64,000 nt of DNA from Galeopsis tetrahit (lineage: Eukaryota > Streptophyta > Magnoliopsida > Lamiales > Lamiaceae), in contig OY776131.1 in assembly GCA_963675135.1 (NCBI GenBank), positions 25,597,881-25,661,880 of the forward strand, in the 5' to 3' direction. Positions 46,518 through 57,129 of this stretch are shown one piece after another. Below the pieces are notes generated by a model. It had not been told where the DNA came from. It did not search any database and worked only from the letters and a program-made list of their open reading frames with translations. How positions within the stretch are numbered: position 1 is the stretch's first letter; the number at the start of each line of letters is the position of its first letter. Made by a program: the position numbers and the translations under genes.

Positions 46518-46748
46518 TCTTATATAATAAAAGGAGGAAAGTTTTCTCCAGAGCTTGACACGTGGCTCTCCAGATCTTGACATGTGTATGCCCCGTCATG
46601 CCACATCATCTATAAGTCATGCCACATCATCTATAATTCTATTTACTGAAAAAGAATATGGAGAGACGCAGGAAAATGTAAAATGCTCAAATTAAGGGGA
46701 AGGGTTTTGAATGCCAAATAACAGTGAAATCAATTCTGCCCTTTGCCG

Positions 46749-46830
46749 GCACCGGCGAAATGCCAGAACCCGATCTCTGCTTTGTCACCTCCGGCGGTAT
46801 GCGGATCCCAACGCACGCAAAGATATTGGT
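46749..46830 (+). pseudogene. Captured exon-like start in the Helitron
   Basis: An ATG in a GC-richer block encodes MPEPDLCFVTSGGMRIPTHA before running into AT-rich, intron-like sequence. No family recognised. It could be the 5' exon of the gene that supplied the acidic exons downstream. Confidence 0.3.
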
Positions 46831-47019
46831 ATTCATCTATGCCTTTTGAATAAACTCTGGTAGCAGATTCATCATTTTTTCTATTCTCCTCCTCAATTTC
46901 ATCTGATTTTTTGTCAGTTTTGGAATGATCTATTGCTTGATTTATTTATTACTGATGTTATTTCAATTTTAGAACTGAGTTTTTCTCCTTTTCGTCAAAA
47001 TTTGTGATTTCGATTCCGT

Positions 47020-47270
47020 ACCTAAAAAGGCCCCTGTTGTTGCTGGCCAGAAGAAAGGTGGGTCAAGTATTGACGATTCCGACACAGAAGATGAGAAGAT
47101 GATGCTGCTCCAGCAAAGAGAAAGCTCATGTACCTGCCCCATCAATTGATTTTGTTTAAGAATCTTATTCCTAGACTCTTAATTGATTTTGGGGATTTTT
47201 ATGCAGGTGGTTCTTTAGATGATGGTTGCCCAACTGCTGTCCAAAAAACGCTTATTTTCGAAAAGTAAGT
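47020..47270 (+). pseudogene. Nucleolin/HD2-like acidic fragment, copy 1
   Basis: Sequence reading KAPVVAGQKKGGSSIDDSDTE is followed by EDEKMM, a Lys-patch plus Ser/Asp/Glu-patch pattern found in plant nucleolin and HD2-type histone deacetylase proteins. An intron-like gap to ATGCAG at about 47206 leads to a GGTGGTTCTTTAGATGATGG exon. A diverged copy of the same block lies at 50330-50520. Frame breaks make it a pseudogene. Nucleolin and HD2 cannot be told apart from so short a piece. Confidence 0.5.
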
Positions 47271-48949
47271 TGTGTGTATGCTAATCTAAATGGATTGTTA
47301 GGTTTTGATTTTTTATTTTTTTGTTGATCCTGATTAAATAACACACATTTCATATTAGATTTTTTAGGATTTATTTTAAAATTATAGATATGGGTTCCAG
47401 GAACAGGTTGGTTGGTTTATTTTCTATTTTTGTTTCTGTATCTAATGAGTATTATTGTATCAGTTTGTGCTGGACAAAACCATAGAATGATCTTTCATTA
47501 TGTAAGTGATACCTGGATCTTCGTTGTTAGTTTCATTTTCAGAATAATAATCAATTCATCAATCAAATCCACTCTTTCGATTATTAGTATTTTTGTTCGC
47601 AGTTGTCACTGACGTAATTCATGTTTGATTGCGATTTAATTTCGAGCTTTGAGTTTTTTACTGATTAATTTTACAGTACTTTTCATGGTTGAGAGATTCA
47701 GTTTTTGAATCCAACTCTCACGATTGTCTCTTTGTTTTCTCATCACTGTAACTCTATATCTTTGAAGCAATCAACAATTATGTCAATGCTGTGTGTAAGT
47801 TCCAATTCCTTGGAAAAATCTAAGTCTCTAACCCTATTACAATTTACTTAAAATTTCTAGAATTATTGGTTATGTATGCCTTCTAAGAAATATATTTATG
47901 TTAAATGTTGTATGGAGGAATTTTTAGCTGTTAATTGGTGTTAGATTTTCATTTTTTTGGAGATATGATTATTGCTCTTCTCCTTTGTGCCCAATATACC
48001 TTCAATTTCAAGCCATCTACATGTTTAGCAACAGTTGACGTACGAAGACGATCAAGCAGAACTATGCAATGCTTATCTGGTTTTGAAATGAATAATTTAT
48101 GAGTTAGGGTATCTCATTCATTGTTCCTGACTTTCTGCATCTTCAACTGAAGGTGGGATCATCAAGTTGATGTATCACGAGCGCAGGAAAGGGTATGTAT
48201 TGTTTATTCGTGGCAATATCACTCTGCAATGGAAGTTGTCGGCAGTCTTTTTATCCAGACATTGCCCAATTTTTGCGACATTGCCCAACTTTTGCCATTA
48301 AACGCGAGGTTAGGTTTTACTTATATAGGGTTTATTTCTGAATTTAGGAATTCTTCAAAAATGATTATTGGTTAAATTTGGTGTTCAGGCATTGATCCCG
48401 ATATCTAAATCCAGTGGGATATACTGGAGCTGATCCCTACAAATTGTATTTCACGGGTCCTCGATCGAACTTTTATTTCGTTTTCTAGACTGCTAATAAT
48501 AGAGAATCATGAGCTATATGAAAGTTTATGAAGATATTTGGTGTTTTGATGGATGTTTGGGATTGGAGTTTTCACCATTTTAATTGTCAATATTCGAAAT
48601 TATTAATTTGTATTTGATATTTGTTTTTATGGTTCTTTACTCATTGAATTTTCTATATTAGGATCTAAAATGAGCTCATTGAATTAATTTGGTTTGTGAT
48701 GATGCCCTTCATCTACAAAGTATATTGTAGTTTTGATTTGAAGGCAAGGAGATAATTTGTAAATACTTTAGGGCTGCTGACACGTGGCACAATATAAATC
48801 TAATCCTTCAGTTCTCATCTTTCATTCATTATGTGTCTTTTCTGTTTCAATGACAATGAATACTGTGTCTTTGTATTATCTTTCAATTATTGTAGCGGAG
48901 ATTGAGCAGCTATGGCCATCACTGTCGCCGTAATTCGGTAGGTGCAAGT

Positions 48950-49035
48950 GATGAGGAGTCCACAGGAGAGGAACACCAGGCTAGAGAACATGTGACGGAG
49001 GATTTGGAATTTGGCACGCCAGAAAAAGCAGGTGG
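48950..49035 (+). pseudogene. Captured exon-like fragment
   Basis: An open piece reading SDEESTGEEHQAREHVTEDL and then EFGTPEKA ends at a donor-like GCAGGTGGG. It is acidic and not recognised. Confidence 0.3.
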
Positions 49036-49672
49036 GTTTCTTTAATCATTTTTTTTTCTTAGCGATTTTTTAATTAGTGGGGAGGATGGAATAGGCGATT
49101 CCTGCTGAAGTATGGAAAGTTTGTGAAACTATTGGTGTTTGCTGATTTGAGATCATTTTTGGGTATTAAATTATTTATTGCAAAGTCATTGGTTTGAGAT
49201 TTTTCTTTGTGTTTGTTTTTTGTTACTGCATGCAATTGTAGAATATTTGGAGGTGAGAGGTTAATATGAGTCAATCTATTTTTTAGTCAAGTATATTTAC
49301 GCCGGTGCCTCCATTTTCTAAAGATGTTATGAGACTACTATCTTTTGCAGGATTACCACAGCATTAGTATCTCTCTAATTCATTTGCTTTGCATATGTGA
49401 CATGACAATCTTTTTCCTTAATTTAGTTGCTCAATGCCCACACAGAATTAATGGTTTCTTTCTCGATTTTTTTTGGCTCAATGTTTGACTTATTTCATAC
49501 CGATTACTGTATGAGAAACATTTTTAAAAAAAAATATTTTTGCCTATATTAAATGGTAGACAAACAATGTCAAATCTATTACTCCGTAGAATCCAAATTT
49601 TTTTAGACGCACTGGATACATTTATATTGTTTCCATATTAATAAATTCTCAATTTAATAACCTCCCACTACT

Positions 49673-50020
49673 TTGGATGAATTCCTTTCATTGACAAATA
49701 ATGTATGTAGCTTGAAAGAGAAGAAGCCCAAAGAAAGTTTTGAACGTGAAAGAGGTCGCAGAGAAGCAGTTGCTAAGTCTGAAGAGCTATCAGAAGGGAA
49801 AAAAGTAGACGTGTTTACCTTTCATCTCATGGTGAAAGTAACCGAGGCATGTTGTCGCACAATTGCTGATTACTTATGTTTGATTCATTGGTTGGGTGCA
49901 GATGGGAGTTTTGTGCGTACCTTTCACCAAGTTAAGCGGTATCTTTATTTGTTCTTTCATAATAAATTATTTGCTTCATTGTTTGGGTGTAGTGCATATA
50001 TGATTCTAAAACTAACATAA
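49673..50020 (+). pseudogene. Captured exon-like fragment, Lys/Glu-rich
   Basis: A 115-codon frame whose first 60 residues are charged (EKKPKESFERERGRREAVAK) and whose rest is AT-biased and probably intronic. No known domain. It lies between the two acidic fragments in the same Helitron. Confidence 0.3.
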
Positions 50021-50189
50021 AATTGATAATTTTTTGTGGATAAACTTTGGAATTAGGAAGGAAGACGATTGGTGGAAAAGGCAACTCATATTACTTGTAG
50101 AGTTCTTTTAAATTCGTCATTGAACGTGTCTGGTTTATAATTACATAGGTGCTCATTTACATTCTGTGTTTATGCCATATGATTAGTTG

Positions 50190-50520
50190 AAGGTAGAGGT
50201 AAAAAAGAGTAAGGGCAGGCCTGAAAAAGAAGGTTTCCAAGAAGAAAGAGGAATCAAGTGATGATTCATCCGATGATGAAAATAGCTCTGATGAGGATGT
50301 TGCTGCAGCAAAAATGTGAAAATAACTTTGATGATATACCTAAAAAGGGCCCTGCTGCTGCCCAGAAGAAATCTGGACAAGTAGTGACGATTCCTACACT
50401 GAAGATGATGCTCCTCGAACAAAGAAATTGTACATGCCCAAAAAATTGATTTTGTTTATGAATTCTATTCCTGAGAAGTTTAATTATTTTGGGGATTCTT
50501 CAGGTAGGTGGTTCTTCTGA
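50190..50520 (+). pseudogene. Nucleolin/HD2-like acidic fragment, copy 2
   Basis: It encodes KKKVSKKKEESSDDSSDDEN then SSDEDVAAAK, and after a frame slip KKGPAAAQKKSG and an acidic patch. The alternating basic and Ser/Asp/Glu blocks are characteristic of nucleolin N-termini and HD2 histone deacetylases. From 50338 it parallels copy 1 (47020) through the following intron-like TTGATTTTGTTTA words and the downstream TAGGTGGTTCTTC exon. Stops and frameshifts show decay. Confidence 0.55.
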
Positions 50521-50940
50521 GAAGAGGTTGCAAATGATGTGCTGATTTGAGATTCATTTATGCTTTAAGAATTGCAAAGTTACTGGCTCATTCTAATTGA
50601 AAAGAATGAAACACATTTTCTTTGTCATGTTGTGTGGCCAATATAAGATGATTATGGACCATTTGGCTTTGATCGAGTGGAAAAAACTCTCCACTCAAAA
50701 TGTATATCGGTCTATGTGTTTAATGAAAACAAAAGAAAAAAAATGCATTTACACAATTCAATTCAAAGAGGTTTATAGAATGCAAGAATTGAAAGAGGAG
50801 GAATATATGAAAGCATGAAATATTAAAGAGAAAAATTATTCAAAATGAAGTATTCTTCGAGAGTTTTCATAATGGTATTTGTTTATTCAATTAAAAAATA
50901 ATCTAAAATAAGCCCGTGCAACGCACGGGTAAAAATCTAG

Positions 50941-51249
50941 TATACATACCAATGAGAAGAGAACTTTTCAAATATAAAAATAATATCTTGCAATATTATA
51001 TTTGTATATATATCCTAATATAGAGATGGGTATATTGTGGGGTGGATATCGTGCTGATTAATGTTTTCATTTAATAGTATGTATAAAGTGTACAAATTCG
51101 ATTTACATGCATAATTCCTCTAGATATGCAGAGTTTAAAAAGTACGTGAATTTATAAAATCTATAGAGTATGCAGAGTTTCTGACTTTTTTTTATTGATT
51201 TATATGAATTTTCATAAACTTGATAGGATTGTGGAATATATTTGTTTAG
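50941..51249. other. Unassigned sequence
   Basis: No gene. It contains a phrase (TTTTTTTATTGATTTATATG followed by AATTTTCATAAACT, about 51187-51220) that recurs at 52405-52437 on the other side of the next element. Confidence 0.4.
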
Positions 51250-51424
51250 GCAAAGTCTCAAATGCACCATGTGCACCAAACAACTTTGGTGCACACGGTT
51301 TTTATCCTACCATATAAAACTCCATTTTCCAAGGATCAACTCCTCATCGCTCGCTTTCGCCACCACCAGAATCTTCACTCCGTCGCAAATACCAGGCTCA
51401 CACTACGTCCTCCCCAGCGCCAAC

Positions 51425-51571
51425 ATGATCCATCTCCTTAAAGTCGTGGGGCCAGAGAGTCTAGTATTTGATCCCAGCGGCAGAGGGTCCTACAATGGCG
51501 TTGCCGATGGCCTTATTCTCAACTGGAACGACGCCGATTGGGTGGAATTCACCCTCACTTCATCCCGGATG
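51425..51571 (+). pseudogene. Strictosidine-synthase-like gene fragment
   Basis: From the ATG at 51425 the frame contains VGPESLVFDPSGRG, SYNGVADGLILNW and WVEFTLTSS. These are the conserved first beta-propeller blades of plant strictosidine-synthase-like proteins, six-bladed propellers of the secretory pathway related to the alkaloid enzyme. The reading frame stops after about 48 codons and the rest is absent. The upstream part (51330-51424) is in frame and Ser/Pro-rich. Family membership is clear; true strictosidine synthase activity is not implied. Confidence 0.75.
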
Positions 51572-51787
51572 TAAATATACTCGCTTTGATTTCTTAGTTT
51601 TCCTGTTTAAATTGAATTGTAAAATTTCCGATCTAGGGTTTCTCGATTCACTATATAGAGAAATTCATGCTTCTAAATTGGGGAGATTAATCATAAACTG
51701 AGGATTACAGTTGCAAGTTATGTTGCAGAGGTAAGTTGTGAGCTGCAGAATATGGAAGGGAAAATTGATCCGCCGTCGTCGGTGTCT

Positions 51788-51960
51788 ATCCACAGTGAGA
51801 AATTGGATATTACTTTTGGGATTCTTGCTACACCACCTGATACTACAATAAGAGTTGCAAAAGACTTTCAGATTTGCAGAGATTGCCATAAATTTTGTAA
51901 GATTTTGTCTGGTTATTAGAGATAGCAATCGTCCGCATCATTTTCATGAGAGAAATTTGG
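51788..51960 (+). pseudogene. PPR-DYW protein C-terminal fragment
   Basis: The frame from 51791 reads HSEKLDITFGILATPPDTTI and RVAKDFQICRDCHKF. These are hallmarks of the DYW deaminase domain at the end of plant pentatricopeptide-repeat RNA-editing factors (the HSE metal-binding motif and the CxxCH motif are present). After a TAG at 51917-51919 the homology continues one frame over as RDSNRPHHFHE, the domain's last motif. Only the C-terminal tail is present, adjoining the strictosidine-synthase-like piece. Confidence 0.8.
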
Positions 51961-52355
51961 GGAGATTGTAATTTCATTATTAAAAAATGTAAATCTGGTT
52001 ATTGAAAAGTTGTAATTTTATAATTGAAAAGTGTAAATGTTGTTATTGAAAAGTGCTGGTAATTTTATTATTGAAAAATTGTAATTTTTTTATTGAATTT
52101 TTTTATGGAAAAGTGTAAGTCTTGTTATTGAAAAGTGGTATCTATTATTAAAAAGTGGAAATTTTGTTAGTGAAAAGTGGTAACTATTATTAGTACTGAA
52201 AAATGGAAATTTTGTTACTGATAACTATTATTAGTGAAAAGTGAAAATTTTGTGATTGAAAAGTGGTAACTATTATTATTGAAAAGTGGTAACTATTATT
52301 ACAGAAAAGTGGAAATTTTGTTACTGAAAAGTGGTAACTATTTGTTACTGAAAAA
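51960..52355. repeat. Tandem array of TTACTGAAAAGTGG-type repeats
   Basis: About twelve degenerate copies of a ~28-36-base unit built on TTGTTATTGAAAAGTGGTAA. Related repeats occur inside the small element at 19048-19217. Confidence 0.75.
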
Positions 52356-52485
52356 AAAAATAACAAAAAAAGCACGTGCACACTATGCCAGGAGACCAAC
52401 TCATTTTTTTATTGATTTAAATAGATTTTCATAAACTCCCATATTAATGCCAAGTTTTTTTTCAATGTGAAGTGTTTTTTTTAAA

Positions 52486-52526
52486 TTAATATTATATATA
52501 TATATATTATATATAAAATATTTTAC

Positions 52527-52572
<46 letters not shown>
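52486..52572. repeat. AT/TA microsatellite
   Basis: Two runs of TA dinucleotides separated by a short AT-rich spacer. Confidence 0.9.
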
Positions 52573-52575
<3 letters not shown>

Positions 52576-52615
52576 GATATAGAACCAACCTTCTCGTTTT
52601 TTTTATGGAACCAGA

Positions 52616-53177
52616 TAGGGGTGTGCATGGTTCGGTTTGGTTAACCAAACTGCCCGTAAATCGTAAACCAAACTATAAACCGTTCTTTTTTTTTTCAAAA
52701 CCATAAATCAAACCGTATTTATAAAAACCGTTCGGTTTGAAACCATAATATTTCGGGCGGTTCGGTCGGTTTTGACCGAACCGTAGTTTTGCTCATTTTT
52801 TTCCCTATACATAATAATTATTAAAAATGTAAAACACAATTTCAATAGAATAGACAAAATGAAATCCCAATAATCCAAAATATAATTCGAATAGACGAAA
52901 TGCTATTACAACGTTCACAAACTAGTTGTTAAAAAAAACTAAATAACCACAAAAAGAAACAACAAACTTTTGTCTTCTTGGAGATTTCAGATTGACAAGA
53001 TTGAATGAGACTGTGAGAGGCTGAGAGCGTCATACACGTAGAGGTGCTAAATACTAAATAGAAGAGAATGAGCAGGGTTTCTGGACAATTGTGCTTGTCG
53101 GCTTGAAAAATGTCTTGAGTTTACTAGTTTAGGGATTATATAATATAGAGACTATAAATCTATAATTTAGATAATAT

Positions 53178-53208
<31 letters not shown>

Positions 53209-53396
53209 AAACAAGTTCGGTTTGGTTCGGTTTTTTGCGGTTTTTCATTAGTGAAAATCGTAAACCAAACCATACTAAAAAAAAATTAATTCTAAAAACC
53301 GTAAATCGAACCGTAAACCAAAAACCGAACCATATTTAATGGTTTGGTTTGGTTCGGTCGGTTTGGTCGGTTTAAACCATACTTTGCACACCCCTA
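52616..53396. mobile_element. hAT-type MITE, 781 bp, TSD GAACCAGA
   Basis: The 8-bp duplication (52608-52615, 53397-53404) is perfect. The ends are TAGGGGTGTGCATGGTTCGG and the complement of TAGGGGTGTGCAAAGTATGG. The outer parts are dense in AACCG/CGGTT words and the middle is AT-rich. Confidence 0.9.
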
Positions 53397-53404
53397 GAAC
53401 CAGA

Positions 53405-53799
53405 TTACGTGTTACGCCACATCATTATCAGCATAATATATTTTAAATCTAATTTAAAACAATTATTATCCATTAAAATATATTTTATCTAATTTCCAAC
53501 TTAATCCTTTAGTAAAAACCAGAAAACATCCAAATTAAACCAAATCAAATCTTCTATATACCCAACAACAATTTATTTTTCCTGATTTACGATTTATTTT
53601 TCCCAGAAAAATCAGAAAAGCATAAAACTTTTCCCCACAGCGCGCTCAGAACAAGTTCTTTCTTTGAGCTAACGTTGCCCCACCTTTTTCTCTCATTTTA
53701 TTCTATATGTTGCTTGAATCTTCCTTTATATATATTTTATATTTGTGGTTACAACATATACGCACGTACAGCTTGAAGACAGATGGTTTTATAACCATT
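53405..53799. other. Unassigned sequence left of the second copia element
   Basis: No gene. The five bases next to the LTR (about 53795-53799) would be the left target duplication, but the partner is outside the window. Confidence 0.4.
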
Positions 53800-55414
53800 T
53801 GATGGACCTTGGTGGAGTATGACACAAGTGTATGGGGGGGGGGGGGAATGCACTTGTGTATGCAAATTCTTTTTCTTTTCAAACAGTTGGTCTTATCAGG
53901 GAGGTTGTCTCACAACTATCCTGAGTGTGAACTTCAATAGATACTTGTCCTACTGAAAACTATTGAGTGATCAGTTGGATAAATATCTAAGAGAGTTGCT
54001 AAGTGCGGAATGTGGTTGGCCTTTTTCTTAAAAGAATACTCCAAGTTAATTTCTGAAAACACAGTGATCAGAGACTTTGTCCAAAACAGATTTTCTAAAC
54101 TTACTGAGATAAAATCTTTGAAATATGATTGAATGCAAGTGCTATAATGAATGCAGTAAGTAAATGACACACAATTTATAGTGGTTCAGAGACTCAAGCT
54201 CCTACATCCACTTTCCCTGATTGAACAGGATAATTCCTTAACAATGGAATTAACTTGTTTTATAGTGCCAAGGTGCACTGATCAACAACACTCTCTTAGT
54301 GCTTTGATCCCTAGGATAATCTGAGTCCTAGTGCTCAATCTCTCTGAGTTAAGACTGTTTTTCTCAATAACAGTCCTTAACTCCTCCCTTCTACAACAAA
54401 CACTTTCTTCACTTAATGAGATAAGGGTTTGAGGTTTGGTTCCAACTAATAGAGATATCCTTTACAATAAGAACAGTGTAAAGGCTTAGGATATCTCAAT
54501 GCTAAGCTTGGGTTATTACAAGAACTGGCTTAGCTAATTGAAGTGATCAGGAAACTTGGGATTCTTAAGAACAGCTTTGGTTTCCTTTGATTGCTTGATG
54601 ATAGTTTGATAGCAAGTAGTTGGATACTTGAATCCTTTGATCACTTCTGAATTTATAGGCAAATTTGATCAACTATCCGTTGGAGAGATAGCATTTCAAA
54701 CTTGTCTATTTGCAGCACCATTGAAACGGTTGAGAAGCTTGACATCCTATTATCCACTGTGTAAAAGCTTCTTCAATGGTTGCTTGAATGAATGTGTTGA
54801 CTTCTGAAAAATGCGGCTGAGATGACTTGTGTCAGATTCCAAATTTGCACATTTCCCAAGGTTGATTTGTGGCAGACTCTACACTCAACCAACGGTCAGA
54901 TGGGACAACTCCCCTTAACATTCCTGCTGCAAACTAGAATGTTCCAACATTCATTCAATACTTCAGTCTTTAATGCTTCTAAGTCTTCAATGCTAAGTTC
55001 AGGCTTCATGGCAATAAATGCTTCATTAAATGTGTCTTCTGAGAGTATAGCATTCCATGCTCTTGATCATTAGCACTTCAATTGATCTGAAACAGTTCTT
55101 ATCAATGCATGAAGCTTTGCCTTATCACTCTTGATCTTTCAGCCATGTTGTCCACTTCAGTCAGCTTGTCTTGAAAACTCAGCAACCTTGTCCTAAAGCA
55201 CTAACACTTATCAAGCTGCCTAACATTCCAGCTTTGGACAACTATCCTGAACTATAAACCTCACAACATTTCTGAGATTTAGACTTAAGCATTCCTACTT
55301 ACTCAAGTATCCTGAGATAACTAGACTGGTCTAAACTTGAGTGTATCTCAACTAATCTGATCATCATCATTCAGGGGTTTTGGTATCTAAATCAAAATCA
55401 TTTTATTCCCAATA
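53800..55414 (-). repeat. 3' LTR of the second copia element, 1,615 bp
   Basis: It aligns with the LTR at 9549-11190. The terminal hexamers are degraded (TGATGG on the left, CCAATA on the right) compared with TGTTGG/CCAACA. The right edge abuts the polypurine tract. Confidence 0.85.
53823..53858 (-). promoter_or_regulatory. U5 hairpin with homopolymer loop, second element
   Basis: Eleven-base arms (CACAAGTGTAT / ATGCACTTGTG, one imperfect pair) flank 13 G plus A. It corresponds to the hairpin at 9573-9604. Confidence 0.6.
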
Positions 55415-55429
55415 ATTTCCCCCTTTTTG
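55415..55429 (-). promoter_or_regulatory. Polypurine tract, second element
   Basis: In element sense it reads CAAAAAGGGGGAAAT next to the LTR, the same as at 11191-11205. Confidence 0.88.
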
Positions 55430-55737
55430 ATGATGCCAAAACCTATTACAAAGGGAAGTTGACTTATACTAAGCTCTGTCTTCAGGATAAATGATCTGGT
55501 CAGTTTTCCTGAAACAAACTGTTAGCACAAATAATAAATCAAGTAAATAGGTTATGTCAGGTTAGTTGAGATAATGAGTTGTTATCTCTTGATAGAAATA
55601 TAGTGATCCTTTCATATATGTCATAGATCATTACAATGCAGAAAAAACCAACAAAGGACTCACTAAACTGATACAGATAAAACAAGATAACAATAAGGAC
55701 AGAAATCAAGATAGAAAGGAAGGAATGGACTTATGCT
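55430..55737 (-). other. 3' untranslated part of the second copia element
   Basis: Between the ORF3 stop and the polypurine tract. No coding sequence. Confidence 0.6.
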
Positions 55738-57129
55738 TCAGAGTGTGCCATCATCTTGAGGGGCAATTCCATACTGAGCCCAGACCCTTTTCTTCAGCTC
55801 CCAAATATCCTGATTGGTTCCTTTGGGGCCAGGCTTCATCTTCTCCATCCTCATGATTGAGATGAACTCCTCCAGAATCTTCCCTTCATCAATCAAGTTC
55901 CCATTGAACTTGGGAGGCATGTACAGAATAGGACCAGGGGCCTTGAACTCAATTCTTGCCATATCAGCTGCTGCAAACAGCTTCTGGTATAGTTCCCTGT
56001 GATTTTCAAACATGAATTGTACAAATACCTCATCAACACTCTCTCCAAGCCACTTTCCTATGACATGGAAGGCATACACAAAGCTCCTTTTGGCCTCCTC
56101 CCATGCATCATTCAGTGAGATTGGCACCCACTTGTCATGGTGAGGGTACTGAGTGTCCCATCTTTGCAGCATCTGAGGCTTGAGTCTTCTGTAAGATGCC
56201 CTTCTTCTTGGAGCTTTGAAGTTTGCCCTCCTTTCATCTCTTGCTTTGTTGGCCTCAACCAACTGATCCATCCTCTCCTTAGCTCTCTGAAGAGCTAGAT
56301 TCTCCTGAGTTTCAGGATCCTTTCCAAATCCTTCTTCAAATAACTTTGAAGGATCATCAGCAAGCTTGGGCATTCTGACTTCAAGCTCTTTGTCCTGTTC
56401 TTCTTCTTCAGCTTCTTCCTCTTGGATTTCAGGCAATCTGGCTGCTTTCTTCAGCCTCTTTGACTTCCTCAGTTGAGTTGTCTCTTCAGATTGGAACTCA
56501 GATGGTAAGGTCAGGCTGGTTGGAAATTCAGTAAAGGCTTGTTCCTTTCTCTTTCTTTCAGAGGCTCTGGTCACCTTCTCCCTTACTTCAACAATCTTCT
56601 CCTTGGGGTCAAGGCCTACAGATTCACCACCAGGTCTCTGTTGCCTTCTTGCCTGACTTTCCATTACTGAAGCCATGGACTCCTTTACAGCAATCTGAAT
56701 TTGCTCTTCTTCAGTGAAATCTTCAATGTTCATTGGGCCTTTGCCTTTCCCAATGTCTTCTTCTTCCTCCTCCTCAACCTCAGGGACCTTTTCCTTTCCC
56801 TTGGATTCACCTATCCTCAAGGTTCCCTTTGCCCTAGCTCTCTCTCTTTCCCCCTTTTTGGCATTATCAAAACATTGGGGCTTCAATTCACTCATAGTGA
56901 CAGAGAGATGAGAATGAGCATGAGTGAGGGACTTCAGTTCTTGCAGCAAATAAACATTCTCATCATGAATGTTTTGCATCCTATCATCAGCCATACTCAG
57001 AAAGGCATGGACTGGCTTCATTTTCTGAGCAACAATAGCATCAAGTGTGGCCTTCAAGGATTGATCAAGTTTGGCTTGCAGTTGGTCAGTGAGGTTGGAC
57101 ACAACTTGATCAGATACCTTGGCCATAAG
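55738..57129 (-). pseudogene. Second element ORF3, C-terminal part
   Basis: A 462-codon frame from 57126 to a natural stop at 55738; the TAA at 57132-57130 just upstream is in the same frame. It starts in a helix-rich part (TDQLQAKLDQSLKATLDAIV, MKPVHAFLSMADDRMQN) and passes through Lys/Glu-rich low complexity. It ends in the ordered C-terminal segment with HDKWVPISLNDAWEEAKRSF and GPKGTNQD. The same order occurs in 1-945 and 11707-12592 of the first element, so the C-terminal segment is the best conserved part of ORF3 and probably its functional domain. No known domain is recognised. Confidence 0.8.

Larger units (their letters stand above)
46518..50940 (+). mobile_element. Non-autonomous Helitron with captured gene fragments, 4,423 bp
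   Basis: The 5' end is TCTTATATAATAAAAGG, preceded by A. The 3' end has the hairpin CCCGTGC-AAC-GCACGGG (50913-50929) and CTAG at 50937-50940, followed by T. This matches Helitron rules (A|T insertion, no TSD, 3' hairpin near CTRR). Inside are several exon-like pieces with GT/AG borders, including two related acidic exons, but no Rep/helicase. The hairpin is nearly the same as that of the Helitron ending at 18835, so both belong to related families. Confidence 0.82.
51250..52402. mobile_element. Gene-carrying inverted-repeat element (family of 19048)
   Basis: The ends carry related inverted words: GTCTCAAATGCACCATGTGC on the left and the complement of GGTCTCCTGGCATAGTGTGC on the right. The interior has the same TACTGAAAAGTG-type repeats as the small element at 19048-19217. 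Between them lie a strictosidine-synthase-like piece and a PPR-DYW piece. Near-identical 34-base phrases flank both sides. TSD and superfamily are unresolved. Confidence 0.5.

Noticed and set aside
51960..52355. CRISPR-like array
   Set aside because: The repeats are degenerate, without regular unique spacers, and the genome is plant nuclear.
53800..55414. Host promoter or gene in the LTR region
   Set aside because: The whole stretch aligns to the other copia LTR; short ORFs are incidental.
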